A stretch of DNA of 26,226 nucleotides from JAGLQA01 sp023135565 (GCA_030639305.1 DAOWCY010000096.1:1-26226); one strand, 5' to 3'. Shown: positions 7,311 through 15,468, counted from the first letter of the stretch. The notes: generated by a model not told the origin, from the letters alone. Numbers and translations are program-made.

Positions 7311-7499
7311 TTATGAGGTCTGTGGAATATACGCGACTCCGGGATGATTTTCTATGATTTTTACAGCATAAGTCGCCGATAAGGTGATGACGTTTCTTCC
7401 GGTTAATTTATGAAGATTCGTCAGGTATTTTTTCCTGACTATATCGTAGGTGCTTCCGGCGTCTTTTACTTCATTTAGTATTTCATTCCAGTTAGGCAT
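7311..7499 (-). pseudogene. N-terminal fragment of an SDH-family Clp-fold serine proteinase
   Basis: A 62-residue frame. The first ~38 residues (PNWNEILNEVKDAGSTYDIVRKKY ... HKLTGRNVI, in two parts) match the well-conserved N-terminus of SDH/'serine dehydrogenase proteinase' proteins, which are about 270-290 residues long and carry a ClpP-like serine proteinase fold. After GRNVI the expected YYSGW core is missing and replaced by about 24 unrelated residues before the stop. The whole catalytic part is therefore gone and no activity is expected. The start overlaps the upstream small gene by 8 nt, which suggests a former operon. The similarity is from memory of the family and moderately sure. 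Confidence 0.55.
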
Positions 7500-7656
7500 T
7501 TCTTACCGGCGGTTCTCGACGGGGTGTGGTGACATGATCAAGTTTTAGAGTAACAACTTCATTTGATCCTTTGTCAAAATTTATTTTATCAGGATTATTA
7601 TTTTTATGTAAATCGAACTTCTTAATGATCTCATTTATTTCATTTTCACCGAGCAT
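7492..7656 (-). CDS. Small hypothetical protein upstream of the proteinase fragment
   Basis: A 54-residue hydrophilic protein beginning MLGENEINEIIKKFDLHK; no family recognised. The start at 7656 rather than 7674 is chosen because a full AGGAGG lies 5 nt upstream of it, and a near-consensus promoter (TTGACA, 17 bp, TATATT) lies at 7673-7701. Such strong expression signals suggest a truly expressed gene. It overlaps the downstream proteinase fragment by 8 nt; in intact relatives the pair could be a regulator or binding partner plus the proteinase, but that is a guess. Confidence 0.55.
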   Translation of the reverse strand: MLGENEINEIIKKFDLHKNNNPDKINFDKGSNEVVTLKLDHVTTPRREPPVRNA

Positions 7657-7672
7657 TTTACCTCCTCGATAC

Positions 7673-7701
7673 AATATAGAGTAAAATCATCTTTTTGTCA
7701 A
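7673..7701 (-). promoter_or_regulatory. Strong sigma-70 promoter
   Basis: TTGACA (minus strand, 7696-7701), 17-bp spacer, TATATT (7673-7678), followed by AGGAGG and the ATG at 7656. Confidence 0.75.
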
Positions 7702-7737
7702 TCCAAAACTGAATTAAAAAACAATTATCCTCCCCGC

Positions 7738-7803
7738 GCACCCTGAAAGCGTTGCGCAGCCTCAGGCTTTAGAGATGGAGTTATGAGTGATGAATGATGA
7801 GGG
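7738..7803 (+). pseudogene. 3'-end remnant of a paralogue of the third operon gene
   Basis: Read on the + strand, 7738-7773 gives RTLKALRSLRL-stop, against RIQKALGSLRL-stop at the end of the gene ending at 6377. The non-coding tail (ATGGAGTTATGAGTGATGAA) also matches. Only about a dozen codons survive; upstream sequence is AT-rich and unrelated. This marks a former second copy or a rearrangement boundary. Confidence 0.55.
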
Positions 7804-7902
7804 GGATGGCGCCGGAAGTTGTCCACCAAAAGAAGGTTCCCGAATTTAATCTTTCGAATACCGGCAGGATTATACCAGGATATACAACAAAATAAACATA
7901 AA

Positions 7903-7926
7903 AAACAAAAAAAGCATCTGCTTCTT
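7903..7926 (-). terminator. Possible terminator of the purF-DUF4388 operon
   Basis: On the minus strand AAGCA GA TGCTT is followed directly by a T-rich run. The loop is very short, so the call is weak, but the position just after the stop at 7935 is right. Confidence 0.3.
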
Positions 7927-7934
7927 TAACAAAA

Positions 7935-9053
7935 TCAACTTCCTGTCTTGTTCAACCATTTCAACACCTGCTGCTCCTGCTCTACCCCTAAATGCTTCTT
8001 TACCATGTATATCTCGGCGTAAAGTATCTCCTCGAGACCACGCAAAAATCCCCCGGCATGACTGTCGAAATCCTGGTACCAGACCGATTTCAACAACTCT
8101 TCATTAATACCGCCGTTGGGATTCAACTGCACTTTCTGGAAATATCCGGGCAGGTTCTCCATGATATCTTCCACCGCCCGGGATAGTATGGATAACGATA
8201 TCGGCCCTATCTCTTTCGATAATACCTTGTATACCAATTCGTATTTCGTATTGTAAAAACGCAGCGCTTCTTCAAAAGATTTAAAAATACTTAAACTGAC
8301 CGAGTTCTCCGCTGCCTGGATGTCATCTTCGCTCTTTTTCTTCACCTTCTCCGTCGAAAGTATCTCGAGAACTAAGAAAAAATATAAAATCCGCAGGGTA
8401 TCGAATTCCAGCAGTTCACTGGATTTTACTATTTTCTCTACTTGCGATTCCCGCTTTATTAGGTCATAGATATGCACTTCATAGGGTTTCAAATCCAAAC
8501 GGTGTATCATCCGGGAATTGTGCACATACAGGTTCTCTATTTCGGCAAATTTACGATCGAGGAATTCCCGCGAACGAAAACCGCGCATCCCTTCGATGAT
8601 TAACGCGGCTATATCGAGATCCAGCACTATGTTCTCCGCTTCCACTTCCTGGTTTATTAAAATGCGATATTCCCCGTACTCGATGTCGAGAAGAGAAAAT
8701 ATGATCCAACGCAAATGCTTCTGCACCCACATCCAGAGCTGGTCGTAATTCATAAACCCCAACTCCACCAAACCCCGGCCGAACCTGATCTTATTTTCCG
8801 TTATATATTCGTTGGTGCCTTCGTAGGTTTCCCGGTTTATTACTTTTTTCTCGATAAGATAATTCCCTAAAGAATCTTCTATGGAACCGGATGAAGCGAA
8901 AACGATTTTATTGTCTTCGATAACGACTTTCTTCTCTACTGCCCCGGTTTTAACCACTAACAGGCCGGAGATGTTATTTTTGTACATATAATACAGCACT
9001 GCAAAAATTTCACCCTCTTTCAGTGTGCCTTCAACCGGGAAATAGCTGCTCAT
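7935..9053 (-). CDS. DUF4388 domain protein
   Basis: A 372-residue cytoplasmic protein. Residues about 5-60 (VEGTLKEGEIFAVLYYMYKN, then GLLVVKTGAVEKKVVIED) are a DUF4388/PATAN-type domain, a small fold found in bacterial signalling and gliding-type regulators. The middle and C-terminal regions are helical, with a winged-helix-like segment around 190-235 and an unassigned C-terminal domain. No output enzyme is seen. The start has AGGAG directly before it and lies 9 nt after the purF stop, so it is co-transcribed with purF; this link with purine synthesis is probably only positional. Function: likely protein-protein interaction in signalling, not proven. Confidence 0.75.
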   Translation of the reverse strand: MSSYFPVEGTLKEGEIFAVLYYMYKNNISGLLVVKTGAVEKKVVIEDNKIVFASSGSIEDSLGNYLIEKKVINRETYEGTNEYITENKIRFGRGLVELGFMNYDQLWMWVQKHLRWIIFSLLDIEYGEYRILINQEVEAENIVLDLDIAALIIEGMRGFRSREFLDRKFAEIENLYVHNSRMIHRLDLKPYEVHIYDLIKRESQVEKIVKSSELLEFDTLRILYFFLVLEILSTEKVKKKSEDDIQAAENSVSLSIFKSFEEALRFYNTKYELVYKVLSKEIGPISLSILSRAVEDIMENLPGYFQKVQLNPNGGINEELLKSVWYQDFDSHAGGFLRGLEEILYAEIYMVKKHLGVEQEQQVLKWLNKTGS

Positions 9054-9062
9054 CGCTCCTGT

Positions 9063-10532
9063 TTAAATCTCCGTGGTTTTTTGCTTTGCCTGGTTACTGT
9101 CCCGCTCCCGGGCAATCTGGGCCAACATCCGGGGCGACACATCATTGGTGGGATAGATGCCGTTAAAACAGGCTTTGCAAAAAGATTTGATTTTTTTGTT
9201 TTGCTGCCTGACCGCCTGCTCCATTTCTTTCAAGTCCTGGTATATAACCGCATCGGCGCCGAGTTTGGCGGCGATTGTTCCCGGCGCGGCATTGGCGGCA
9301 ATAAACTCATCCGTGGTCTGCATGTCGATGCCGTAAACACAGGGGTTGGTTAAGGGAGCGGAATAGGAAGCGAAATAAATTTTCTTAGCTCCCGCGTTTC
9401 TTACCATCTGGATGATCGACCTGGATGTGTTCCCCCTGACAATAGAGTCATCCACCAACAGCACATTCTTCCCCGCGAATACAGAATGGATGGGATTTAA
9501 CTTATGGAAAATAGACTTCTGCCGCATAGTATTGCCGGGCATAATAAAGGTCCTGCCGATATAGCGGTTTTTTACCAGGCCTTCGCGGTATTTTTTTTTC
9601 AGCAGCCTGGCAATTTCGATAGCGGCGGTGCGGGCCGAATCGGGCACCGGCACTACCACGTCGATATCTAAACCGAGCGGTCTTATTTTTTTTACCAGGG
9701 TTCTGCCCAGTTCCGCCCTGGACTTATAGACATTGATCCCGTTCAAATCGGAATCGGGCCGGGCAAAGTAGATATATTCGAAAATACAGGGTCTGAAAGG
9801 TTTGTTTACTATTTTTTTTGTGTGCACCTTTTTGTTTTTGTCGACAAAAACCGCGGAACCCGGTTCTAAGTCTTTAATATCTTTAAAGCCCATCATATTG
9901 AGGGCCACACTCTCGGAGGCAAAGGCAAAAGAGGGAACTAATCGATCTTTTTTTTCACCGAACAATAAAGGTCGCAGACCGAAAGGGTCTCTAAAAGCAA
10001 GCATACCTTTATCGGCAATATGCAGCACAACGGAATAACTGCCCTTCACTTTTTTGTATACGTACCTGACGGCATTAAAAATGATCTCCGGGGTCAACTC
10101 CCGGTTTTTAAATTTTTCTATATAACCGGCAAACACGTTTAAAATAACTTCGACATCGCAATTGGAGTTGATAATTTTGTGGGATTTTTCGAATAGTTCT
10201 TTTTTTAGATCTAAAAAATTGGTAACATTGCCGTTGTGAGCGCCGGCAATACCGAAGGGATAGTTGATCCAGAAAGGTTGGGCGTCTTCTACGGAGCCTT
10301 CGCCTACCGTGGGATACCGGGTGTGCCCTAAACCCACATGACCTTTTAAACGGGCGAGATTCCCCTCGTCGAAGATATCCCGAACCAGGCCGTTGCCTTT
10401 TTTGATGTGGTATTTGCCGTTATAGGTCAGTATCCCGGCGGAGTCCTGGCCCCGGTGCTGGATCGTAAGCATAGCGTTATAAATTTTCACTATGACTTCT
10501 TCGTTATCATAAATTCCTAATACGCCGCACAT
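9063..10532 (-). CDS. purF: Amidophosphoribosyltransferase
   Basis: A 489-residue PurF, which transfers the amide nitrogen of glutamine to PRPP to make phosphoribosylamine, the first committed step of purine synthesis. The N-terminal glutaminase begins directly with Met-Cys2 (MCGVLGIYDNEE), so the catalytic cysteine needs only methionine removal and there is no propeptide. GHTRYPT and the HNGN segment line the glutamine site. The phosphoribosyltransferase half has the PRPP loop VLLVDDSIVRGNTS near residue 360 and NPCVYGIDM after it. The length is normal. The promoter is TTGACT, 17 bp, TATAAA, and the ATG comes only 5 nt after the -10 box with no ribosome binding site, which predicts leaderless translation. 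Purine regulation by an operator or riboswitch is not visible. Confidence 0.97.
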   Translation of the reverse strand: MCGVLGIYDNEEVIVKIYNAMLTIQHRGQDSAGILTYNGKYHIKKGNGLVRDIFDEGNLARLKGHVGLGHTRYPTVGEGSVEDAQPFWINYPFGIAGAHNGNVTNFLDLKKELFEKSHKIINSNCDVEVILNVFAGYIEKFKNRELTPEIIFNAVRYVYKKVKGSYSVVLHIADKGMLAFRDPFGLRPLLFGEKKDRLVPSFAFASESVALNMMGFKDIKDLEPGSAVFVDKNKKVHTKKIVNKPFRPCIFEYIYFARPDSDLNGINVYKSRAELGRTLVKKIRPLGLDIDVVVPVPDSARTAAIEIARLLKKKYREGLVKNRYIGRTFIMPGNTMRQKSIFHKLNPIHSVFAGKNVLLVDDSIVRGNTSRSIIQMVRNAGAKKIYFASYSAPLTNPCVYGIDMQTTDEFIAANAAPGTIAAKLGADAVIYQDLKEMEQAVRQQNKKIKSFCKACFNGIYPTNDVSPRMLAQIARERDSNQAKQKTTEI

Positions 10533-10537
10533 CTTAT

Positions 10538-10566
10538 TTTATAACGTGAATCGGCCTAAAAGTCAA
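10538..10566 (-). promoter_or_regulatory. purF promoter, leaderless arrangement
   Basis: TTGACT (minus strand, 10561-10566), 17-bp spacer, TATAAA (10538-10543), ATG starting 5 nt later. Confidence 0.7.
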
Positions 10567-10633
10567 GATAAAAGAAAAAAGAATTGCTGAAAATATAAAA
10601 TTGAACTTTCTTCGTTTTGCTCATAGTTGGCGC

Positions 10634-12208
10634 TTATCCCCTCTCTACGTGGTAGGTTTGGTGTTCCGGGCGCAGCAAGTCGTTGACGGTCTTGACCGGG
10701 TTGAAAGTGCCGATAGGCACTTCGACGAAAATAGTGGTCCAGTTCGCCATAGCCCCATTCCAGAGGCCGGGTAGTTCCATGGCTTTTAAAGTCCTGCCGT
10801 CTTTGGATTTTTCCGAGATGAAATAGGCCTCCGTATCCACGAATTTTGAGAGATCGAATTTCTTGCCCCGGAAATCTTTGATGCCGCAGATCAGGTCTAC
10901 AGGATTAAAATGGCTGGATTTTTTTAATATCGCCGCGGCAGCGGGGGAATTCTTGTCGATCTGGGCCCCTTCGATGATCTGCAGCGACACAGCGCCGTCC
11001 GGCCCTTTGACCCAAAAAGGCCCGCCGCCGGGTTCGCCTTCGTTTTCGACCATGCCGCAGACCCTGATGGGGCGGTTTAATTTTTCGACCAGGAAATCTT
11101 TTTTTCTTCCCGCTTGCCGGCTTTCAAAATCCTCGGGAAAAGTGACAAACAAAATTTCCCGGGCATAACGGGCGATTTCCGCCAGCTTTTCTTCGGGTGT
11201 GTCTTTAGTTTCTTTTTCGCACAGGGCGGACAGGTATGCGAACACCCGGGCCTGTATTTCGAACAAATAGCCGCCTAAAATTTTCTTGTACTTAATAGTT
11301 TCGTTTTGCAGGTGTTCGGGCGCCACGTTGTCGATATTTTTGATAAAGATGACATCGCCGTCTAAGCGGTTTAAGTTGGCGATCAGGGCGCCGTGCCCGC
11401 CGGGCCTGAGCACAAGCCGGTTATCCCGGTCGCGAAAAAGATTATTGTCTTCATCAACTGCCACCGTATCGGTAGCCGGGTCCTGCACGGAAAACTCTAT
11501 TTCGAAGGTGACGCCGTTTTTTTCGTATTTAGAAATAATCTCCCCGGTAAAATCTGCGAACTTTCCCCGGTGTTCGGGCGAGATAGTAAGATGGAGAGAC
11601 ACGGTATTTTTTGCATTTTTAGCGTAAGCGATGCCTTCGCCCAGGTGTTCTTCCAGGGAAGTGCGGGCTCCATCTTCGCAGTGGTGGAATTTGAGCAGCG
11701 CTTTGGGCAGGTTGGCGTAGTCCAGGCCGCGGGGATCCAACAGGTATTTAATAATGGTGTGGTAGTCTTGCCGGGAGAGCAGGTCTTCTATATGGAAACC
11801 GCCCCGCTTTAAGGCGGCTTGTAAATCTTCATGGAAGGCGAATTTCTTTTTTTCGATGGCGGCGATAAAATCCTGTATAAAAACCGCTTCGCTGTTGTTT
11901 TTATCCTCTTCCGCGGGTGCGCAACGATAGTTTTGCAGGGCATTGAACATGCGGCTGGCCGCGCCTGAAGCCGGGACGAATTTGATAATTTTGCGGGCAT
12001 AGGCTTTAGTGGTAAACAGGGAGACCAGTTCTTGTTCTTTTTTTGCGGAAAAGCGCAGGATACCGTCCCCGATGACCGCCGGTTTAGTAAGGTGAACAGG
12101 CGCTGCGCCTTTTTTGAACTTAGCCAGTTGGTCTAAAATTTGTTCTTTGCCGATACCCACGGCGGTAATTTGTTGTAAATCTTTTCCTGTTAGAATTTCT
12201 TTTTTCAT
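10634..12208 (-). CDS. DUF4301 family protein
   Basis: A 524-residue protein matching the DUF4301 family along its length. Conserved blocks: IIKFVPASGAASRMF (about 75-88), which resembles the glycine-rich start of sugar-nucleotidyltransferase folds, and RPGGHGALIANLNRLDGDV with FIKNIDNVAP (about 285-315), which looks like a substrate-binding core. The C-terminal part includes VCGMVENEGEPGGGPFW. The biochemical role is not established; a nucleotidyltransferase-like activity is inference from the motif. It lies 27 nt after the stop of the amidohydrolase gene, same strand, so they probably share a transcript. No ribosome binding site is visible before the ATG (CCTAATAAG). Family call is confident, function unknown. 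Confidence 0.85.
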   Translation of the reverse strand: MKKEILTGKDLQQITAVGIGKEQILDQLAKFKKGAAPVHLTKPAVIGDGILRFSAKKEQELVSLFTTKAYARKIIKFVPASGAASRMFNALQNYRCAPAEEDKNNSEAVFIQDFIAAIEKKKFAFHEDLQAALKRGGFHIEDLLSRQDYHTIIKYLLDPRGLDYANLPKALLKFHHCEDGARTSLEEHLGEGIAYAKNAKNTVSLHLTISPEHRGKFADFTGEIISKYEKNGVTFEIEFSVQDPATDTVAVDEDNNLFRDRDNRLVLRPGGHGALIANLNRLDGDVIFIKNIDNVAPEHLQNETIKYKKILGGYLFEIQARVFAYLSALCEKETKDTPEEKLAEIARYAREILFVTFPEDFESRQAGRKKDFLVEKLNRPIRVCGMVENEGEPGGGPFWVKGPDGAVSLQIIEGAQIDKNSPAAAAILKKSSHFNPVDLICGIKDFRGKKFDLSKFVDTEAYFISEKSKDGRTLKAMELPGLWNGAMANWTTIFVEVPIGTFNPVKTVNDLLRPEHQTYHVERG

Positions 12209-12235
12209 CTTATTAGGTTTTGAAACCGGTTATAT

Positions 12236-13114
12236 TCATACCCCGGTAATCTTTTTAAAATTTCCCGCCAGGATTTTATCCTTTTCAGTGCCGGGAATTT
12301 GGAAACTCTCAATTTCCTTTAGAATTGCGCTGTGATCATATAGCCCGTCAGCGTCATAATATCCAAAGGGCCCATCAGAACCATAAAGGCATTTTTCAGG
12401 ACCAAGCGCTTTTAAGGTTTTTAATCGTAATTTTTTATTAAGGTATGGACTGGAAAGATCAACGTAAACATTGGGTTTTGTCTTTATATAGTCCCATATT
12501 TCCCCAAAATAGGGAAGACCGGCATGCGCATAAATGATTTTTAAATCCGGGTACTTTTCCGGGAGGCATTTATAATCCCCCCTTCCTTCTTTTCCGCCCA
12601 GGTGAATAAGCAGCGGCAAATCCTTTTCGATACAATAGGGACAGATACTTTCGATTAATTTTACCGGGTATCGATGCCAGAAAGGATGACATTTCACCCC
12701 GACCCATCCCGCTGTCCCGGCTCTCTTTTTGATCTCATTGAGCGCATCCTCTTCACTTATTCCCGGATTAACGAAAATCCAACCGTAGAATTTATCCGGG
12801 TGTTGTTTAATGGCATTTTCAACCGGGTCGTTATCCGGCAGTTCGTAAATATCGTAATGTTTACCGAGAATATCCGTCTGCCCATCTTTCGTGACAGTGC
12901 CGTTATATAAGTGCAGCCCGATGGTTTTGTTTTTGCATAAGAGCAGCGTACTTAAAACGCCTGTTAATTTATTAGCCAACCAACTTATTTTGAAAGGTTC
13001 GCACACAGCGGCGATGAGCGAAGTTTTGTCGATATTGTTAATTTTCATTTGATTAACGAGCCTGTCGATAGTCTCGAGCCTTTCATCGAGATGATAATGC
13101 GCGTCTATAATCAT
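12236..13114 (-). CDS. Amidohydrolase-related metal-dependent hydrolase (Amidohydro_2)
   Basis: A 292-residue TIM-barrel hydrolase. The N-terminal metal ligands are H6 and H8 (IIDAHYHLDE); further ligands are the histidines in LLIHLGG and YAHAGLP and the aspartate in YGSDGPFG, as in the Amidohydro_2 (PF04909) family, which includes decarboxylases and lactone or amide hydrolases. The substrate cannot be told. Strong AAAGGAGG lies about 9 nt before the ATG, with a TTGAAA/TATTTT promoter at 13144-13172 whose -35 box abuts a palindromic repeat. First gene of a likely two-gene transcript with the DUF4301 gene. Confidence 0.88.
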   Translation of the reverse strand: MIIDAHYHLDERLETIDRLVNQMKINNIDKTSLIAAVCEPFKISWLANKLTGVLSTLLLCKNKTIGLHLYNGTVTKDGQTDILGKHYDIYELPDNDPVENAIKQHPDKFYGWIFVNPGISEEDALNEIKKRAGTAGWVGVKCHPFWHRYPVKLIESICPYCIEKDLPLLIHLGGKEGRGDYKCLPEKYPDLKIIYAHAGLPYFGEIWDYIKTKPNVYVDLSSPYLNKKLRLKTLKALGPEKCLYGSDGPFGYYDADGLYDHSAILKEIESFQIPGTEKDKILAGNFKKITGV

Positions 13115-13143
13115 TTTTTTTCCTCCTTTTTTAATAATTCATA

Positions 13144-13172
13144 AAAATACCATAAATGAACCTGTTTTTCAA
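13144..13172 (-). promoter_or_regulatory. Promoter of the amidohydrolase-DUF4301 pair
   Basis: TTGAAA (minus strand, 13167-13172), 17-bp spacer, TATTTT (13144-13149). The -35 box touches the CCCCGCG palindrome starting at 13173. Confidence 0.6.
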
Positions 13173-13213
13173 CCCCGCGGCGCGGGGAAGCTATAAGCCG
13201 CTTCGCGGCAGGG
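13173..13213. repeat. Two-hairpin repeat (family C), best-preserved copy
   Basis: CCCCGCG G CGCGGGG (13173-13187), spacer AAGCTATAA, then GCCGC TTC GCGGC (13197-13209) and AGGG. Both stems are perfect. Confidence 0.75.
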
Positions 13214-13293
13214 TGATGATAACGCTTGTCTCATTTTCTTCCTCCCTGTTTTTTACCCTTTTTTTATGAAAGAAAATATGGTAAAATGATCCT

Positions 13294-13485
13294 ATGGAAA
13301 GAGTCGTACATATAGCTAAGAGTTTTGCAGAAGCAGAGCAGTGGGACATCCGGCAGAATATTTCCATGACGCCGGATGAGAGGTTAGCTGCTGCGCGGCA
13401 GTTGGCAGAGAGGGTATATGGAAAAAATCAACCTGATGTAAGAGCGGCTCAATCAATCGTTTCGACCACTGCCATCTTTCCCTAA
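13294..13485 (+). CDS. Antitoxin-like protein of a lost toxin-antitoxin pair, leaderless start
   Basis: A 63-residue protein, MERVVHIAKSFAEAEQWDIR with MTPDERLAAARQLAERVYG after it. This is the pattern of short proteins that precede nucleotidyltransferase-type toxins in many bacteria; the normal end is close to KxxDVR, so residues after about 50 are probably extra readthrough into the 3' end of the neighbouring nuclease gene, which it overlaps by 33 bp. No nucleotidyltransferase gene follows: the convergent YhcG-like gene occupies its place. The ATG is 6 nt after TAAAAT (13282-13287), again a leaderless layout, and no ribosome binding site is present. Confidence 0.6.
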   Translation: MERVVHIAKSFAEAEQWDIRQNISMTPDERLAAARQLAERVYGKNQPDVRAAQSIVSTTAIFP

Positions 13486-14259
13486 TTTAACCTGCGCCAA
13501 CCGGATCGCCTTGTGCAGCTTCTCAACAAAAAATTCCTTAGACGGGATCTGCGTCAAAAATTCCGATACCTTGATCTTATCCTGCGGCAAAAACAATAAC
13601 TCTACCTGCTCCCGGCCCGCCTCAGTACACAGGATAAGACCGATGGGCGGATTCTCATCCGCCAGCATTTCATATTTCTCCATATACCGCAAATACAACT
13701 CCATCTGGCCTTTATAAGCGGCCCTAAATTTGCCCAACTTGAGTTCCAGCAGGATAAAACACTTAAGCCGGCGGTGATAAAAAATTAGGTCGATATAAAA
13801 ATCTTCATTGTCAAGGATAATACGCTTCTGCCTCTCTACAAAATAAAAATCTCTGCCGAATTCCAATATAAATTCCTCGAGAGCCTTTAATATCGCATTC
13901 TCCACGTCCTTCTCACTGTAACAATTATGCAGTTCTAAAAAATCCAGGACATAAGTATCCCTAAAGACTAATTCCGGGGTCATTTTGTCTTCTTCTTTCA
14001 ATTCCCGCAGTTGATTTTCGATGGTTTTTTCAGGTAACTTAGATAAGGCAGTCCGCTCGTAAAGCATACTGCCGATCCTTTGTTTAAGTACGCGAGTACT
14101 CCAGCGTTCCGTTGTACATAAGGCGGCATAGAATTTTCGCTTAAGATCATCCTTTATCGGCAAGATAGTAATAATATGAGTCCAGCTTAAACCTTTCAAT
14201 TCTCCACGCAGTGAATGGAGAATTGGGTAAGCCTCAAATAATTGAACCATATACCACAA
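13453..14259 (-). pseudogene. YhcG/DUF1016-type PD-(D/E)XK nuclease, N-terminally truncated
   Basis: About 268 residues of a family that is usually 330-370 long. The frame enters at a TTG within the conserved LWYMVQLFEAYP, just 6 nt after an in-frame TAG, so the N-terminal 80-100 residues (the DUF1016 N-terminal helical domain) are missing. The catalytic domain is complete in appearance: DFYIDLIFYHRRL supplies the aspartate and FILLELKLG the ExK. Members are found beside restriction-modification and toxin genes and are proposed nucleases. Translation could still begin at the TTG or the Met two codons on, but there is no ribosome binding site. A 110-bp copy of the broken region lies just upstream (14441-14550). 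Most likely a decaying gene. Confidence 0.75.
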
Positions 14260-14296
14260 CTCCAGCTAACTTTCCCCAGACGTTTATGCCGCCCTC
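14187..14296. repeat. 110-bp direct repeat, copy 1 (5' part of the YhcG remnant)
   Basis: Matches 14441-14550 at all but about 5 positions, without gaps. Spans the first codons of the truncated nuclease and the bases just upstream. Confidence 0.85.
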
Positions 14297-14440
14297 CTGT
14301 CTCCCCGGTATTTTTGTTTGCGTTATCGGGAAGACACTTTTGTGAGGGAATTCCTTTTAGAAGAATTTTTATCATACCTGGAGAAATTTTTCAACACCTT
14401 GTTGAGGTTTTTTTATTTTTTTCCTGAGAAGCCCTCCGGT

Positions 14441-14550
14441 TTAAAACTTTCAATTCTCCAAGCAGTGATTGGAGAATTGGGTAAGCCTCAAATAATTGAA
14501 CCATATACCACAAACCCAGCTAACTTTCCCCAGACGTTTATGCCGCCCTC
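14441..14550. repeat. 110-bp direct repeat, copy 2 (duplicated YhcG fragment)
   Basis: On the minus strand this encodes a second LWYMVQLFEAYPILQSL piece, again preceded by TAG, and runs into unrelated sequence. The 144 bp between the copies (14297-14440) show no recognisable gene. Together these fill the 14260-14615 interval. Confidence 0.85.
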
Positions 14551-14615
14551 TTTATTAATACTTCGTGAGGACAAACTTTTAGTCAACCTGGTTGTATATG
14601 TAGTTTCCAGGCCCT

Positions 14616-15221
14616 TCATAGGCTGCGGATGCCGTCTGCTAAGAAAGATTTTAGCTTTCGTAAGGCCATGGCACGATGAGATACTTCGTTCTTCTCCCCG
14701 GTGCTCAACTGGGCAAAAGTCCTCTCCAAAGGCGGATAATAAAAAACCGGGTCGTAACCGAATCCTTTACTACCCCGCCTTTCCGGCAAAATAATCCCCG
14801 CCGCTTCACCGGCAAAAGAGTCGATAACCTCCCCATCCAGAGCTATCACTATTACTGTTACAAATTTCGCCGTTTTGTTTTTTTCGCCGCTCATTTCTTT
14901 CAGCAGTTTCTCGATGTTTTTCTCATCGTCGCACTCCGCTCCGGCATACCGGGCCGAATAAACGCCCGGTTCACCCTGCAAAGCTTCTACAACTAAACCG
15001 GAATCATCAGCCGCCGTATAAATTCCGGGGGCCAGTTTACTGTAAAAAATCGCTTTATCCGCCGCATTCTCATAAAAAGTAGCCCCGTTCTCAGGACAAT
15101 CTATTTCGATGTTAAGATCGGCCAGGGAGTATAGCGTTACACCGGTCAGGTCTTCTTTTAAGAGTTTTTCGATTTCTTTGATCTTGCCCCGGTTGGTCGT
15201 GGCAATTAATAGTTTACGCAT
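14616..15221 (-). CDS. rdgB: XTP/dITP diphosphatase (HAM1 family)
   Basis: A 201-residue house-cleaning enzyme that hydrolyses non-canonical purine triphosphates (XTP, dITP, ITP) to monophosphate and pyrophosphate, keeping them out of DNA and RNA. Family motifs: ATTNRGKIKEIEKLL at the start, AADDSGLVVEAL in the middle, then GSKGFGYDPVFYYPP and SHRAMALRKLKSF near the end. The length is normal. The ATG has AAGGT about 12 nt upstream; the 5' flank is the interrupted family A repeat. It is separated from mgtC by the repeat block, so it may have its own promoter, which I cannot place. Confidence 0.96.
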   Translation of the reverse strand: MRKLLIATTNRGKIKEIEKLLKEDLTGVTLYSLADLNIEIDCPENGATFYENAADKAIFYSKLAPGIYTAADDSGLVVEALQGEPGVYSARYAGAECDDEKNIEKLLKEMSGEKNKTAKFVTVIVIALDGEVIDSFAGEAAGIILPERRGSKGFGYDPVFYYPPLERTFAQLSTGEKNEVSHRAMALRKLKSFLADGIRSL

Positions 15222-15235
15222 TTTTTATTACTACC

Positions 15236-15427
15236 TTGCCTCCGGCGGCCCTGCAATGCTGTTGCTTTAAGGAGAAAAGATGCCTCCGGCGGCTCTCCGA
15301 GGGCCAGGGGGAGGCTCCCCCTGAACCCCCATTATTGCTTCGCAAAACACACCAAGCCTTAAGGCAACAGTATTGGGCGGCCCTGCCGGGGGCCAAACTT
15401 TCAAAAAAGTTTGAACAAAACTTTTGA
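15236..15427 (-). repeat. Family A repeat interrupted by a small inserted element
   Basis: The left part (GCCTCCGGCGGCCCTG) and the right part (CCGGGGGCCAAAC onwards) join exactly into the intact copy seen at 21775-21840 once the 122-bp insert and one 10-bp duplication are removed. Confidence 0.85.
15254..15375. mobile_element. MITE-like element, 122 bp, 19-bp terminal inverted repeats, 10-bp target duplication
   Basis: The left end CAATGCTGTTGCTTTAAGG (15254-15272) and the inverse of the right end CAATACTGTTGCCTTAAGG (15357-15375) differ at two positions. GGCGGCCCTG flanks it on both sides (15244-15253 and 15376-15385). No coding capacity; inside is a family B block (15282-15330). It would need a transposase supplied elsewhere. 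Confidence 0.8.
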
Positions 15428-15468
15428 TTATTTAAAAGCAAGAAGCAAAAATATCCTCTCGAAGCATA

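Noticed and set aside
14318..14794. 158-residue + frame
   Set aside because: Crosses the YhcG duplicate and the 3' end of rdgB on the opposite strand; a shadow.
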